Shown here one piece after another: positions 1 to 8,547 of a DNA stretch of 45,237 nt. The notes beneath the pieces were generated by a model. It saw only the letters and a program-made list of their open reading frames with translations, searched no databases and was not told the origin of the DNA. The DNA is from Pelosinus sp. (GTDB taxonomy: Bacteria > Bacillota > Negativicutes > Propionisporales > Propionisporaceae): NCBI GenBank assembly GCA_021372375.1, contig JAJFUN010000108.1, positions 1 through 45,237 of the forward strand. The letters run 5' to 3'. Position 1 is the first letter of the stretch. Every line of letters starts with the position of its first letter. Position numbers and translations under genes: made by a program.

Positions 1-425
1 TCCGTTGGGCACGGTTGGTGTCGTTACCGTGCTATCATTATAATTGCTTGCCGACACGGTTATGGTATGCGCTCCCGGCAGCAAGGTGAAGGTATATACA
101 TTGCCGCTGGTTGAGGTTGGCGTCAAAGCAGTAGTGCCTTCCTTGAAGCTTGGGCTTATCCCTGAGCCGTTAGTTACGGTGATGTTTACCGTACAGCTTT
201 GGGTCAGCGTAACAGATTTATTATCCGTTCCTCCGCTCGCTACGTTGGTCGTTACTGTCCAGTCATTATAGCTGGCTGCCGATACCGTTATCATATGGTT
301 AACACCGGATGTCACAGTGAAGGTATATACATTGCCGCTAGTCGCTGTTGGCGTCAAAGTTGTAGAGCCTTCTTTAAAGCTCGGGTTTATCGATGCCCCA
401 TTGGTTACCGTAATATTTACCGTAC
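1..425 (-). repeat. 77-codon tandem repeat inside the adhesin gene
   Basis: Two adjacent copies of a 231-bp unit lie in frame. Matching blocks are at about 86-160 and 317-391; for example GTGAAGGTATATAC begins at 86 and at 317. Each unit encodes an extracellular beta-sandwich module with a conserved 'PSFKEG' turn and a 'SGNVYTFT' strand. More copies probably follow beyond the left edge. Such in-frame repeats can expand or contract by recombination and change stalk length. Confidence 0.8.
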
Positions 426-2310
426 CTGTCTGCGCTGGCAAAACAATATCCGCATTTGTCGTATTGGCATTACTAATTGTCTGCTTACTCGGAGTATCGC
501 TATAACCTGCCTTGCTTGCCGTAAAGGTATAACTGCCGATAGGTAAACTACTAAAATATGCTACGCCCTTATCAGTAGTGGTGGCCGGTACCGTCTTGCC
601 GTCTACCGGCACACTGACTGTAACCCCGCTTAATGGCGTACCGCTTTGGTCTTTCACCGTAATAGCAGCGCTTCCTACGCCCGAGCTGCCTGATGCTGTC
701 ATAACAACATTGCCTTTTGCCATACCACTGCTTGGCACTGCTAATGGACTGCTGCCAACTATTTCCCCGCGATAGGTAACAGTAAATTTATAATGTCCCG
801 GCGGCAGATTCTTAAACTGTACCGTGCCATCTGCCCCGGTGGTAAGAGTCAGCGTAAAGATTTCTTCTGCCGCATAAGCCTTTTGTATGCCAAAAAGCCG
901 CGACAGCCAGCTGGTTCCAGCCTCGGCAACCTCGCTTGTCGCTACAGCTGTGACGGTGGCCCCGCTCAAAGGTAGTAATCCTGAACTGAGCACAGAGATG
1001 ACAGCATTCCCGCCGGTGATCGGCAGCTGCACGCTGGCCGGCGTAGTCTGATCTCTTTGCACTGTTACTGCAGCGCTGTCCTGCGGCTCACATCTAATAT
1101 AGGTAGCTTTTACCGTATATGTCCCCACGTTTAAACCACTAAGTATAGCGGCGCCTGCTGCATTGGTAACAGCACTTGAGCCGACCGCACTGCCATTTTG
1201 ATAAGCCTGCACTTTAGCGCCCTGGACAGCATCGCCATTTGCATTAACAACGGTAACACTAATACTGCCCTGATATGGCACAAATTTAGTAAAGGTTTCG
1301 GTTTTAATAGTGTTATTTCTTTCAACCTTCTGTAGAAATTTTGCAGAAAGATCAATTTTCTTTTCCGCACCGCTTTTCAGCGAAGGTCCAAAGCCATCTG
1401 CCAAACGATAGGCAAATTTCCCGTAAAAGCTGCCGCTTGTTACATTCGACTTATCATACCCTGCTTCTACGGTAAACTGCGGCGTTAGCTTGAACACGCT
1501 GCGCAGCCTATAGCCTGTCTCATTTTCCTGATGCTTATTGTCATAAAAATAACCTGACGCATACAAACTGAGCCAGCGGGCATGCGTAAAAGAGGTGCCT
1601 GCCTCAAAATCAAAGCCCTCTACTGCCCTAATATAGGTGCATAATATACTATCTGTCTGATAAGCAGTGCCTATCAGCTTGTCCTTTGAGGTCGGTACAT
1701 AAACATTAGCCCGGTATTCGGCAAGCTTGTTAAAATATTCCGCGCCTGCCCCGATGCGGGAAAGATTATACTGAAAGCCATAGTCATAAAATAGATTGTA
1801 GCCAATCATGCTCTGCTTATCTTCTGCTAATTTACGCCAGCCCACCCCGATATTAGCTGTCGCATCATTACTTTGTTTTGCATACCGTCCCTGCCAAAAC
1901 ATCAGCTCACCTTTATCGTTGACGTGGCCAAAGGGCTGGACAGTAGTAAAGGAATACTGCGGCTTATAATCCTCTGTGAACGAAACCTCAAAATCCGTTG
2001 TTTTCAGCCACTCCGGCCCGTTCTTTTTACCATTTTTCAAATAGTACGGAATTAGCCTGTTAACAAAACGATTCACTTTCTCGCCCTCAGTTAAATGCTG
2101 CTCATCAGTGTTATCAGCGGCTGCTGTCGCGACTACCTTTTTCTCAGCATCTTTTTTAGCATCCAGCTGAAACTCTACAGGATTGCTCTCATTTTCTATC
2201 TTTTCGGTATTGGCCGCATAAATCGGACCAAGAAAAACCGGATTGGTCAAAAACATAACTAAAATTAACAATACAGCAAACACTTTATTTGCTCTTTTAG
2301 AACCAACCAC
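1..2310 (-). CDS. Inverse autotransporter (invasin/intimin-like) surface adhesin, C-terminus beyond left edge
   Basis: The frame is open for 770 codons from a GTG start at 2310 to base 1, so the gene is cut by the window edge. The GTG start is chosen because an AAGGAG site lies about 9 bases upstream; the nearby ATG at 2319 is followed at once by an in-frame TAG. Residues 1-33 form a signal peptide (basic start, long hydrophobic core, cleavage near IYA-A). Residues ~75-325 resemble the inverse-autotransporter beta-barrel, including GYNLFYDY at 170-177 and alternating aromatic strands. After it come Ig-like or carboxypeptidase-regulatory-like modules (from ~345) and then two copies of a 77-residue beta-sandwich module. 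Known members of this family insert the barrel in the outer membrane and display the C-terminal modules outside, so this implies a diderm cell. The ligand cannot be told. It lies 21 bp after the acetyltransferase gene and may be co-transcribed with it. Confidence 0.85.
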   Translation of the reverse strand, partial: MVGSKRANKVFAVLLILVMFLTNPVFLGPIYAANTEKIENESNPVEFQLDAKKDAEKKVVATAAADNTDEQHLTEGEKVNRFVNRLIPYYLKNGKKNGPEWLKTTDFEVSFTEDYKPQYSFTTVQPFGHVNDKGELMFWQGRYAKQSNDATANIGVGWRKLAEDKQSMIGYNLFYDYGFQYNLSRIGAGAEYFNKLAEYRANVYVPTSKDKLIGTAYQTDSILCTYIRAVEGFDFEAGTSFTHARWLSLYASGYFYDNKHQENETGYRLRSVFKLTPQFTVEAGYDKSNVTSGSFYGKFAYRLADGFGPSLKSGAEKKIDLSAKFLQKVERNNTIKTETFTKFVPYQGSISVTVVNANGDAVQGAKVQAYQNGSAVGSSAVTNAAGAAILSGLNVGTYTVKATYIRCEPQDSAAVTVQRDQTTPASVQLPITGGNAVISVLSSGLLPLSGATVTAVATSEVAEAGTSWLSRLFGIQKAYAAEEIFTLTLTTGADGTVQFKNLPPGHYKFTVTYRGEIVGSSPLAVPSSGMAKGNVVMTASGSSGVGSAAITVKDQSGTPLSGVTVSVPVDGKTVPATTTDKGVAYFSSLPIGSYTFTASKAGYSDTPSKQTISNANTTNADIVLPAQTGTVNITVTNGASINPSFKEGSTTLTPTATSGNVYTFTVTSGVNHMITVSAASYNDWTVTTNVASGGTDNKSVTLTQSCTVNITVTNGSGISPSFKEGTTALTPTSTSGNVYTFTLLPGAHTITVSASNYNDSTVTTPTVPNG

Positions 2311-2331
2311 CTATTCCATCTCCTTTTCTTA

Positions 2332-2793
2332 TTATACTGGCTTCCACTTCATCATTGTATAGACACCATTATTAGACACTACTTGAAAACCAAACCTTTT
2401 ATAAAGCCGCTCAGCTGGATTTCCGTTTAGTACACTGAGCCCAACATACATATTTTTCCTCTGTGCTTTGATCTGCAGTTCCTGCAAAATTTTTGATCCT
2501 ATGCCCTTACTTTGCAATACGGGTAGCACAATAATATCAACCAGCACAAATTCTTCGTTAAGCTGCGCAATCCCAACCCGTCCCGCCTTTTGCCCATCCA
2601 CTATTATTAGACTATACTCAAGATCTGGATATTTCTGGTGATAAAAACGTTGTTGAGCCTCATGCTGCATTCGTAAAAACTGCATTTGCTGCTCTTTTGT
2701 CCACCCCCATAAAGATATTTCCTGCTCACGAGAACTAACGTAAACTCGAAATAAAAAAGCTGCGTCTTTTGCAGTTTCCAGGCTTATTTTCAT
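2332..2793 (-). CDS. GNAT-family N-acetyltransferase
   Basis: This is a 153-residue single-domain protein of usual GNAT length. The acetyl-CoA pyrophosphate-binding motif A is visible at about residues 91-104 (LPVLQSKGIGSKIL, with the Q-x-x-G-x-G loop). A typical C-terminal motif B follows (NPAERLYKRFGF). The family transfers an acetyl group from acetyl-CoA to an amine, and the substrate cannot be predicted here. The ATG has an AGGAG site about 4 bases upstream. The adhesin gene starts 21 bp after its stop on the same strand, so the two may share a transcript. Confidence 0.85.
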   Translation of the reverse strand: MKISLETAKDAAFLFRVYVSSREQEISLWGWTKEQQMQFLRMQHEAQQRFYHQKYPDLEYSLIIVDGQKAGRVGIAQLNEEFVLVDIIVLPVLQSKGIGSKILQELQIKAQRKNMYVGLSVLNGNPAERLYKRFGFQVVSNNGVYTMMKWKPV

Positions 2794-2983
2794 TGAACTC
2801 CTCTCTTTTCAACTAGTTGCTCAATAAAGAAGATACAACATATGTAATAATTAGAATATTTATGAACTATTTACAAATTAATTATTATTATACCATACCT
2901 TTTATGTTTAAAACCCTGTCAAAAATGACAGTATTGTAAAAAAATAAATAAATTTCTATTGAAAACTTTACCATTTAATGCTA

Positions 2984-3026
2984 AAACAGCCCCACATGCA
3001 GGCTCTACCTGCATGTGAGGCTGTTT
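2984..3026 (-). terminator. Hairpin terminator after the DUF445 gene pair
   Basis: A near-perfect inverted repeat pairs AAACAGCC with GGCTGTTT and CACATGCAGG with CCTGCATGTG around a 5-base loop, with one mismatch. It lies 34 bp past the stop of the DUF445 gene ending at 3060. The minus-strand transcript is only moderately U-rich after the stem, so efficiency is uncertain. Confidence 0.7.
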
Positions 3027-3059
3027 AGTTTATAATAATATTACTCAATCAAGGCATCT

Positions 3060-4385
3060 TCATAAAAGCATGCGGATTACAGGTACCACCAAGGGAATAT
3101 AGAACTCCTGAACAAATAAGAATAAACCTGCGCCCACAATTGCCCCTACAACTGAGCCGTTAATGCGTATCCACGCCAGATCCTGTCCTGCTTTATCCTC
3201 GACAAACTCGTTTAATTCCTCATCAGACAGGCTTGTCAAAGCCTCCACTGCAATTTGTCCGATAAAATCATGCTGAGCTGCGGCCAGCCGGCCTACACCC
3301 CGCTGCAGGTATTCTTCCAGCCAATCCTGCATAGCTTTACTTTGTTTAAAAATGCGCCAATATTTTTGGAGCCTTGCGGTCAGCCAGTCAGTGAGAACTG
3401 AGCCTGCTGACCCTCCGGCTATACTAACCGCGTTTTGCAATGATTTAAGCATGGCCTGTAAAATAGCTTGAAAATCCAATTTTAAAATTACTTGGTTCTG
3501 CCACTTTCTCACACTTTCCTGTAAACTCTCATCCTCTGTCAGCTGCCGTCTGACATCATGTAGCCCGCCCTGCAGCACTTGCCGCAGCACGGCTTCAGGC
3601 TGCTTTGCTTCTTCTAGCACATTTATGATTTCCTGCTGCAAAATAGCAGCCATTTCGCCTGGATTAAATATATCAGCGGCCGCAGCCGCGCCAAGCAAAA
3701 ACTTGGCTGCCGCCCCTTTAAGAAAATCCCAAACCGATTCCGGTTGTTTAGTTTCCTTGGGCTGGCTGTATTCTTCCACTAAGGCTGCTAAATAGGTTTT
3801 AAAAACAGGCCTTGCCGCCAAAACGAGTAGCCTGTCTATTAGTATGTCTAGACCCTTATCTATCTTTTTGTTTTGATATAACCAGTCGATTAGCTGCTGA
3901 TAATACGGTAATAAATTTAAATTAGCAAGATAATTTTTTAGGTTTACCGCTAAAGCTTCCACATTTTCCTTGGAATCTAGCTGACCCAAAATTTTTTGTC
4001 CATAGCCGAGCAGCTTGTCAATAGCTGACTGTTCATCTTGCTCAACATAACTAATAACATAATCAACTAAGCGTATCCCGGCCAAATGAGCACGAATACT
4101 GTCACTGCTTAAGAGATTGCCCTCTACCATTTCGCGAATACCAGCGGTCAGCTTAGCACGATGCCGGGGAATAAGGGCGGTATGCCAGCCAAAACCCAGC
4201 GGCTTTCTAAATAACGCTGTTACGGCAAACCAATCTGCCAGCCCGCCTATTAGGGCCGCTTCGGCTGCAGCCAGGCAAAACTGGACGACATAATTTCCTG
4301 GCAAATGTTTATTAATTGCAAAAAACAGCAGGAAAATTAAAAAAGCTGCACATAATATGCTGTCTGCTTTATTATATTTATTCAT
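3060..4385 (-). CDS. DUF445 family membrane protein (second of a pair)
   Basis: This 441-residue protein shows the DUF445 pattern. There is a hydrophobic segment near residues 10-25, a small-residue membrane segment running into GGLADWFAVTALFRKPLG (~42-59), then a basic IPRHRAKL motif and a long helical middle part. Near the C-terminus a DLAWIRINGSVVGAIVGAG motif runs into the final membrane helix. The B. subtilis relative is YheB; no biochemical function is established for the family. It starts 9 bp after the stop of a paralogue, with a GAGGTG site upstream, so the two form an operon that ends at the hairpin near 3000. Confidence 0.9.
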   Translation of the reverse strand: MNKYNKADSILCAAFLIFLLFFAINKHLPGNYVVQFCLAAAEAALIGGLADWFAVTALFRKPLGFGWHTALIPRHRAKLTAGIREMVEGNLLSSDSIRAHLAGIRLVDYVISYVEQDEQSAIDKLLGYGQKILGQLDSKENVEALAVNLKNYLANLNLLPYYQQLIDWLYQNKKIDKGLDILIDRLLVLAARPVFKTYLAALVEEYSQPKETKQPESVWDFLKGAAAKFLLGAAAAADIFNPGEMAAILQQEIINVLEEAKQPEAVLRQVLQGGLHDVRRQLTEDESLQESVRKWQNQVILKLDFQAILQAMLKSLQNAVSIAGGSAGSVLTDWLTARLQKYWRIFKQSKAMQDWLEEYLQRGVGRLAAAQHDFIGQIAVEALTSLSDEELNEFVEDKAGQDLAWIRINGSVVGAIVGAGLFLFVQEFYIPLVVPVIRMLL

Positions 4386-4394
4386 TTCGTCACC

Positions 4395-5624
4395 TCACTG
4401 CCAAGCATAAGTTAGGAGAAAAATAAGCATGCCTGCAAGACCGCCCACAGTAGACCCATTTAGCCGAATCATCTGGAGATCATCACTAACCTTATGCTCG
4501 ATAAGCGCGGCAATCTCCTCAGCAGTATATTGTTCTAGTCTTTTTGCAGCCACTGCGCCAATCTTGCTGTGATACTTTTCAACCAGTACCACCAAGGCAT
4601 TTGTTAAGTATTCGTCAACCTTATTATATAAAGCCTTGTCGTGTGTTACGTATTCGCACGCTTTATCAAACTGATAATTTAATATTGGCGTAAGGGTTTC
4701 CTCGGCGCTTTGACTGGTCTTTTGCCTTATAAAGCGGGCCATCGCTGCTACTAAATCTTTATTCGTCAATAGAGCTAATTTCCAGTTTTCTATTGTTGCC
4801 TGCCAGGCGCTGTCTCGCAGTTTTAGCGGAAGCCCTGTGAAGTAACCTATGATCTCTTGCCTGAGAGAATTATCTGGGTGATAGAGTTCACCAAGAAACA
4901 GCTGCAGTTTATCTTGGGCTATATCTGCCAGGCGCGCTGGTGTAAACCCACCCTGATTAAATAACCAATCAGCCAATTTTCGGTCAGCCCGCTCCCCTGC
5001 ATAGTTTTGCCTGGCCGCTTCAATAAATTCATATAGTAAATTACGCATAGCTTCACTGCCAACTAGTTTTTTAGCCTCTGTCAGCATAAAATCAATTATC
5101 TTTTCCGTATAGCCCTGCTGGTTTGACCAAGCCATGACTTTAGCAAGGAACGCCGTCAAGGACAAATGCTCCTTATTTTCTTTTAAGAGCTCTGTCAGAA
5201 AATCACCTATTTCCTGAGGTTTCATACGCAAAGTAAAATCACGCAATAGCGCCGGGATGGCCTGCACCAAGTCTGCTTTGCCGCCCTCTGCTAAAAAGTC
5301 GAGCAGCATGGCTGTCGTATCATAGCCCTCTATTTTGCTGCGAATATTTTCTTTAGTTAAGAGACGGTTTTCCACCATGTCCACAATATCGCGGCTAATC
5401 CGCGCGCGGCTTCTGGGAATAACCGCTGTTTTAAAGGAAATACCCAAGGGACGCCGAAATAGCGCCGTCACGGCAAACCAATCAGCCGCCCCGCCGACCA
5501 TGGCAGCGCCAAACCCGCTGGTGAGTAGCCCGCCTATAAAGTGCTCCTGAAAAGGTACGGCTAAGAGATAGCCGGCTGTTGTGCCAGCAAGTACCCAGTT
5601 GGCTTTATTTTTATTACCTAACAT
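4395..5624 (-). CDS. DUF445 family membrane protein (first of a pair)
   Basis: This 409-residue paralogue of the next gene carries the same family landmarks: GGAADWFAVTALFRRPLG near residues 44-61, an IPRSRARI basic motif, a long helical middle, and DLQMIRLNGSTVGGLAGM running into a terminal membrane helix. Function is unknown for the family. Tandem DUF445 genes suggest a hetero-oligomeric membrane assembly, which is inference. The GGGGGTG site sits about 11 bases before the ATG, a rather long spacing. Confidence 0.9.
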   Translation of the reverse strand: MLGNKNKANWVLAGTTAGYLLAVPFQEHFIGGLLTSGFGAAMVGGAADWFAVTALFRRPLGISFKTAVIPRSRARISRDIVDMVENRLLTKENIRSKIEGYDTTAMLLDFLAEGGKADLVQAIPALLRDFTLRMKPQEIGDFLTELLKENKEHLSLTAFLAKVMAWSNQQGYTEKIIDFMLTEAKKLVGSEAMRNLLYEFIEAARQNYAGERADRKLADWLFNQGGFTPARLADIAQDKLQLFLGELYHPDNSLRQEIIGYFTGLPLKLRDSAWQATIENWKLALLTNKDLVAAMARFIRQKTSQSAEETLTPILNYQFDKACEYVTHDKALYNKVDEYLTNALVVLVEKYHSKIGAVAAKRLEQYTAEEIAALIEHKVSDDLQMIRLNGSTVGGLAGMLIFLLTYAWQ

Positions 5625-5692
5625 ATATCTTCATTCACCCCCAGCTTCTAGAAAAAAAAGAAAATATTCCTTTCCTTGTACCATAAAAACCA

Positions 5693-5788
5693 ACACACCC
5701 CGTCGCTACGCGCCACCCCTCTCAAGAGGGGAATTTAACCCAGGTCTCCTTGCGAAAGGGGGATGTCACCGCAGTGACAGGGGGATTG
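5693..5788. repeat. Intergenic palindromic element (REP/MITE-like)
   Basis: This GC-rich block of about 96 bp stands out from its AT-rich flanks. It contains two perfect short palindromes: CCCCTC-TCAA-GAGGGG at 5717-5732 and TGTCAC-CGCA-GTGACA at 5764-5779. It has no credible reading frame. It resembles an interspersed repeat seen between genes in many Firmicutes genomes; that comparison is from memory. It could act as a transcript-end hairpin for the gene to its right or as a mobilised non-autonomous element. Confidence 0.6.
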
Positions 5789-5806
5789 TATCCGTTGGAA
5801 AACAGA

Positions 5807-7537
5807 CTAATATCCTGCACTGGTAAATTGACTAATATTTAAGGTGCTTTCCTTGGTATCATTCACGATAACCGTAATGCTGTCGCCTATGCTGGCTAGC
5901 GGCAGTTTCGGCGAGGTATTTGCCGTGCCGACAAAAACCCTAGTATCGCCTTCCAGCATAAAGTAATAATAAGATTCACCGCCTTTGACAACCTGTGAAA
6001 TACGGCTGATTTTACCCTGCAGGGTAATTGGCACAAGATCATTACTCGGCACAAAATTATTGCCTTTGCTGGCAAGACTTTGCTGATAACTTCGAAGAGC
6101 TGACTCAATATCAGGCCCCACGCCAACCAGATTATAATTTTCTACCGAAATAAACGACACGGCCTTTAAAAGGCCTTCTTTATCTTTAAGCGGGGCAATA
6201 TACGTCGGTACACCGTTAATATTGTACAAAATAGGATAACCTGCCCGGTAGCCTTTTTCCTGTACCTGCCCTTCCGCCGATTTTTTGGCGCCGGCTTCAT
6301 CCGCCCCGGCTGCCTTGTACCATTTGGCTTCTTTGGTACGCGAGTTGACCAAAATAAAGCCAACCGTGCTGCCGTCTTTGCCTGATGAAGTAATACCTGT
6401 ATACCAATATACACTTTCATCATTGCCATAAATCAAATGCAGCTCATTACTTGTCGGCTTAAGCGTTCCCGCTTTAGCAAACACCGCATTCCAAAAGCCG
6501 TTGACATATTCGCCCCAATCCCGGATCTGCGCATACACAAAGGCTTCCGGCTGAACGCGGTCAATCCACGCTGGTATATCATTCATTGTATACCGCATTA
6601 TCTCCCCTGTCTGGGCATTTACCGTCACCGCGCCTACTGCATCCGCCCCGCCATAGCCGACCTTATTTTTATATAAGGTTACTACCCAGTAAGGAGTAAG
6701 GTCATCGTCTACCTCAAACGAAAAATCGGACATACCGACATTTACAATGCCATGAAAATATAAATATCTTGGTAAATAGTCAAAGAAGAAACCTTGCATT
6801 TGATATTTTAGATAAACATCCTGCCCGTTATTGCTTTGAATAAGCTTGACGTCCTGAGGATTGGTAGCTGAAACCATGACAAAACCTTTGCTGCCGCGGC
6901 CAAAGTTATTCAACCATTGAAAAATACCGCGATGCTCAAGCGGCGCCACATAATAGAGTTTCCCTTTAACCTTTTGCAGCACCATTTCACCCAGCTGCGT
7001 TTCACTGCCCAGCGCCGGAACTTCCCCAATTTTCTTATCAGCAAGCTTGCGGGCAGTTTCTTCGTCCACAATTCGTATTTGCGCCAGATTGATTGGTTCA
7101 ATATCAGCGGTAAACGAGCTTTCCTGTACGTTACCCAATAAATTACGATACGACTGATTATAAAAAATCGGCGCACTTGTAAGTACTGGCAGCACCAGCA
7201 TATTGGCCCCGCCCACAATTAACATGACCAAGCCGATTATCGCCAGCCGGCGGTAGATTTTATTACCCCTGACATCTTTGTAATCTGAAATATCCACGAC
7301 CCTTGTTGTACCATTAAAGATCTTGGGAAAAAACTTTTTGATGATTTCTCCCCATATCGTAGCACTGATATATTGCCGGAAACGGTTAACGAGTGCTAAA
7401 GCCGCAATAAAACCTAAAACCAAACCCCAGGCAATCAAAATTTTAGACCATTCTACAAAGCCTAATGCTAAAACCGGCATACGAAAATAGAAAAACAAAA
7501 AGTTCAAAATAACAAACAAAAGCACTACTAATTGCAC
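5807..7537 (-). CDS. Unrecognised membrane protein with large extracytoplasmic region
   Basis: I do not recognise a named family. The GTG at 7537 is preferred because AGGGAG lies 9 bases upstream; an ATG at 7576 lacks a ribosome site. The 576-residue product has three hydrophobic segments near its N-terminus (about 2-18, 29-48 and 97-120). A soluble region of ~450 residues follows, rich in beta strands. Stretches such as VGAVTVNAQTGEIMRY and VGFILVNSRTKEAKWY resemble PepSY-type repeats, and the C-terminal ~90 residues look like a small beta-barrel. Most of the protein is probably outside the cytoplasmic membrane. It is flanked by a terminator-like hairpin upstream (7761-7785) and the palindromic element downstream, so it appears to be transcribed alone. 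Confidence 0.75.
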   Translation of the reverse strand: MQLVVLLFVILNFLFFYFRMPVLALGFVEWSKILIAWGLVLGFIAALALVNRFRQYISATIWGEIIKKFFPKIFNGTTRVVDISDYKDVRGNKIYRRLAIIGLVMLIVGGANMLVLPVLTSAPIFYNQSYRNLLGNVQESSFTADIEPINLAQIRIVDEETARKLADKKIGEVPALGSETQLGEMVLQKVKGKLYYVAPLEHRGIFQWLNNFGRGSKGFVMVSATNPQDVKLIQSNNGQDVYLKYQMQGFFFDYLPRYLYFHGIVNVGMSDFSFEVDDDLTPYWVVTLYKNKVGYGGADAVGAVTVNAQTGEIMRYTMNDIPAWIDRVQPEAFVYAQIRDWGEYVNGFWNAVFAKAGTLKPTSNELHLIYGNDESVYWYTGITSSGKDGSTVGFILVNSRTKEAKWYKAAGADEAGAKKSAEGQVQEKGYRAGYPILYNINGVPTYIAPLKDKEGLLKAVSFISVENYNLVGVGPDIESALRSYQQSLASKGNNFVPSNDLVPITLQGKISRISQVVKGGESYYYFMLEGDTRVFVGTANTSPKLPLASIGDSITVIVNDTKESTLNISQFTSAGY

Positions 7538-7760
7538 ACTTGTCCACTCCCTATATGTATAAAGATTCCACACCATTTATCATTATATTCTAAATCAAAA
7601 CTTTACGAAAGGTCTAGGTGTTATTGTACAATTTCTTATTTACATGAACCAGATATAACTGCCCTGCTCCGGTATGTGATGTACATAATGTACCGCTGGC
7701 CACCAATGAGGCGAGCGGGCATCTTTTGATTGCCTCCTTAAAATAATATCTGACAGTTCA

Positions 7761-7785
7761 GCCGTTATCCTGATTGGATAACGGC
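7761..7785. terminator. Hairpin downstream of the ABC exporter operon
   Basis: A perfect 10-bp stem, GCCGTTATCC with GGATAACGGC, encloses a 5-base loop and lies 13 bp past the permease stop at 7798. The T-run (TTTTCG) is on the plus-strand side, so it is a clean hairpin but only a weak canonical terminator for the leftward transcript. Confidence 0.6.
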
Positions 7786-7797
7786 TTTTCGTATGTA

Positions 7798-8547
7798 TTA
7801 ATTAATGAGTTGTTTTCTCATAAACCGAATAGGCCATGGTGCGGTAACAACAGCTAGCACGATCAATGCTGCTGTATTTAAGCCAATAGCTGGCGAAATA
7901 TTTCCCAGCGTCAGCGCTCGGCATACCTCCACGCTGTGATACAAGGGATTGAGCCACGATAATACCTGTACCCACTGAGGCATGGAGGCTACCGGGAAAA
8001 ATACGCCTGAGAACAGAAAAACCGGCGTCATAATTAAGGTAATATAATAATTCAAGTGATCAATGTTTTTAATAAAACAGGTATAAGCCAGCGCCCATAG
8101 TGAAAAAACCAATCCCGGCAAAATCAAATAAAATGGTATCAAAAGTACCCAGAGCGACCTTACCTGACCTAGCCCGGCAATTACCAAAATAATAACGATG
8201 CCTACCATTATATTCTTTACAATACCAAATAAAATGTCGCCGATTACGATATCCCGCACTACCATCGGCGCTGACAGCATGGCCTGGCAGGATTTTTGAT
8301 AATGGAGTCTGACAAAACTGCCATAGGTACACTCAAAAGTTGCGGCCCACATGGCAGATGACGCCACCATGCCTGGGGCGATAAACTGCATATAGCTTAC
8401 CCCATCCATATCCTGTACAAAGCCGCCAAGGCCAAAACCCATTGCCGATAGATAAAGCAGCGGCTCAATAAAATTGTAAACAACACTGGATTTCCAGGCA
8501 CGGCCAAATACAATCATATGCCGCCTTAGGATTTTCAACGCCCCCAT
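7798..8547 (-). CDS. ABC-2 type transporter permease (NodJ-like)
   Basis: This 249-residue integral membrane protein has about six hydrophobic segments and the ABC-2 family pattern: a conserved membrane core, then the segment with SGVFFPVASMPQWVQVLSWLNPLYHSVE typical of NodJ/drug-efflux permeases. Its ATG overlaps the ATPase stop by one base (TAATG), indicating translational coupling. Together with the ATPase it should form a homodimeric-permease exporter. The substrate is unknown. Polyketide, lipid and lipooligosaccharide exporters share this architecture. Confidence 0.9.
   Translation of the reverse strand: MGALKILRRHMIVFGRAWKSSVVYNFIEPLLYLSAMGFGLGGFVQDMDGVSYMQFIAPGMVASSAMWAATFECTYGSFVRLHYQKSCQAMLSAPMVVRDIVIGDILFGIVKNIMVGIVIILVIAGLGQVRSLWVLLIPFYLILPGLVFSLWALAYTCFIKNIDHLNYYITLIMTPVFLFSGVFFPVASMPQWVQVLSWLNPLYHSVEVCRALTLGNISPAIGLNTAALIVLAVVTAPWPIRFMRKQLIN

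Noticed and set aside
1-425. CRISPR-like repeat array
   Set aside because: The 231-bp unit is in frame with the adhesin coding region, with no short repeats and unique spacers.
1-975. Several plus-strand ORFs of 60-115 codons
   Set aside because: They are mirror frames of the repetitive adhesin gene, lack ribosome sites and have low-complexity translations.
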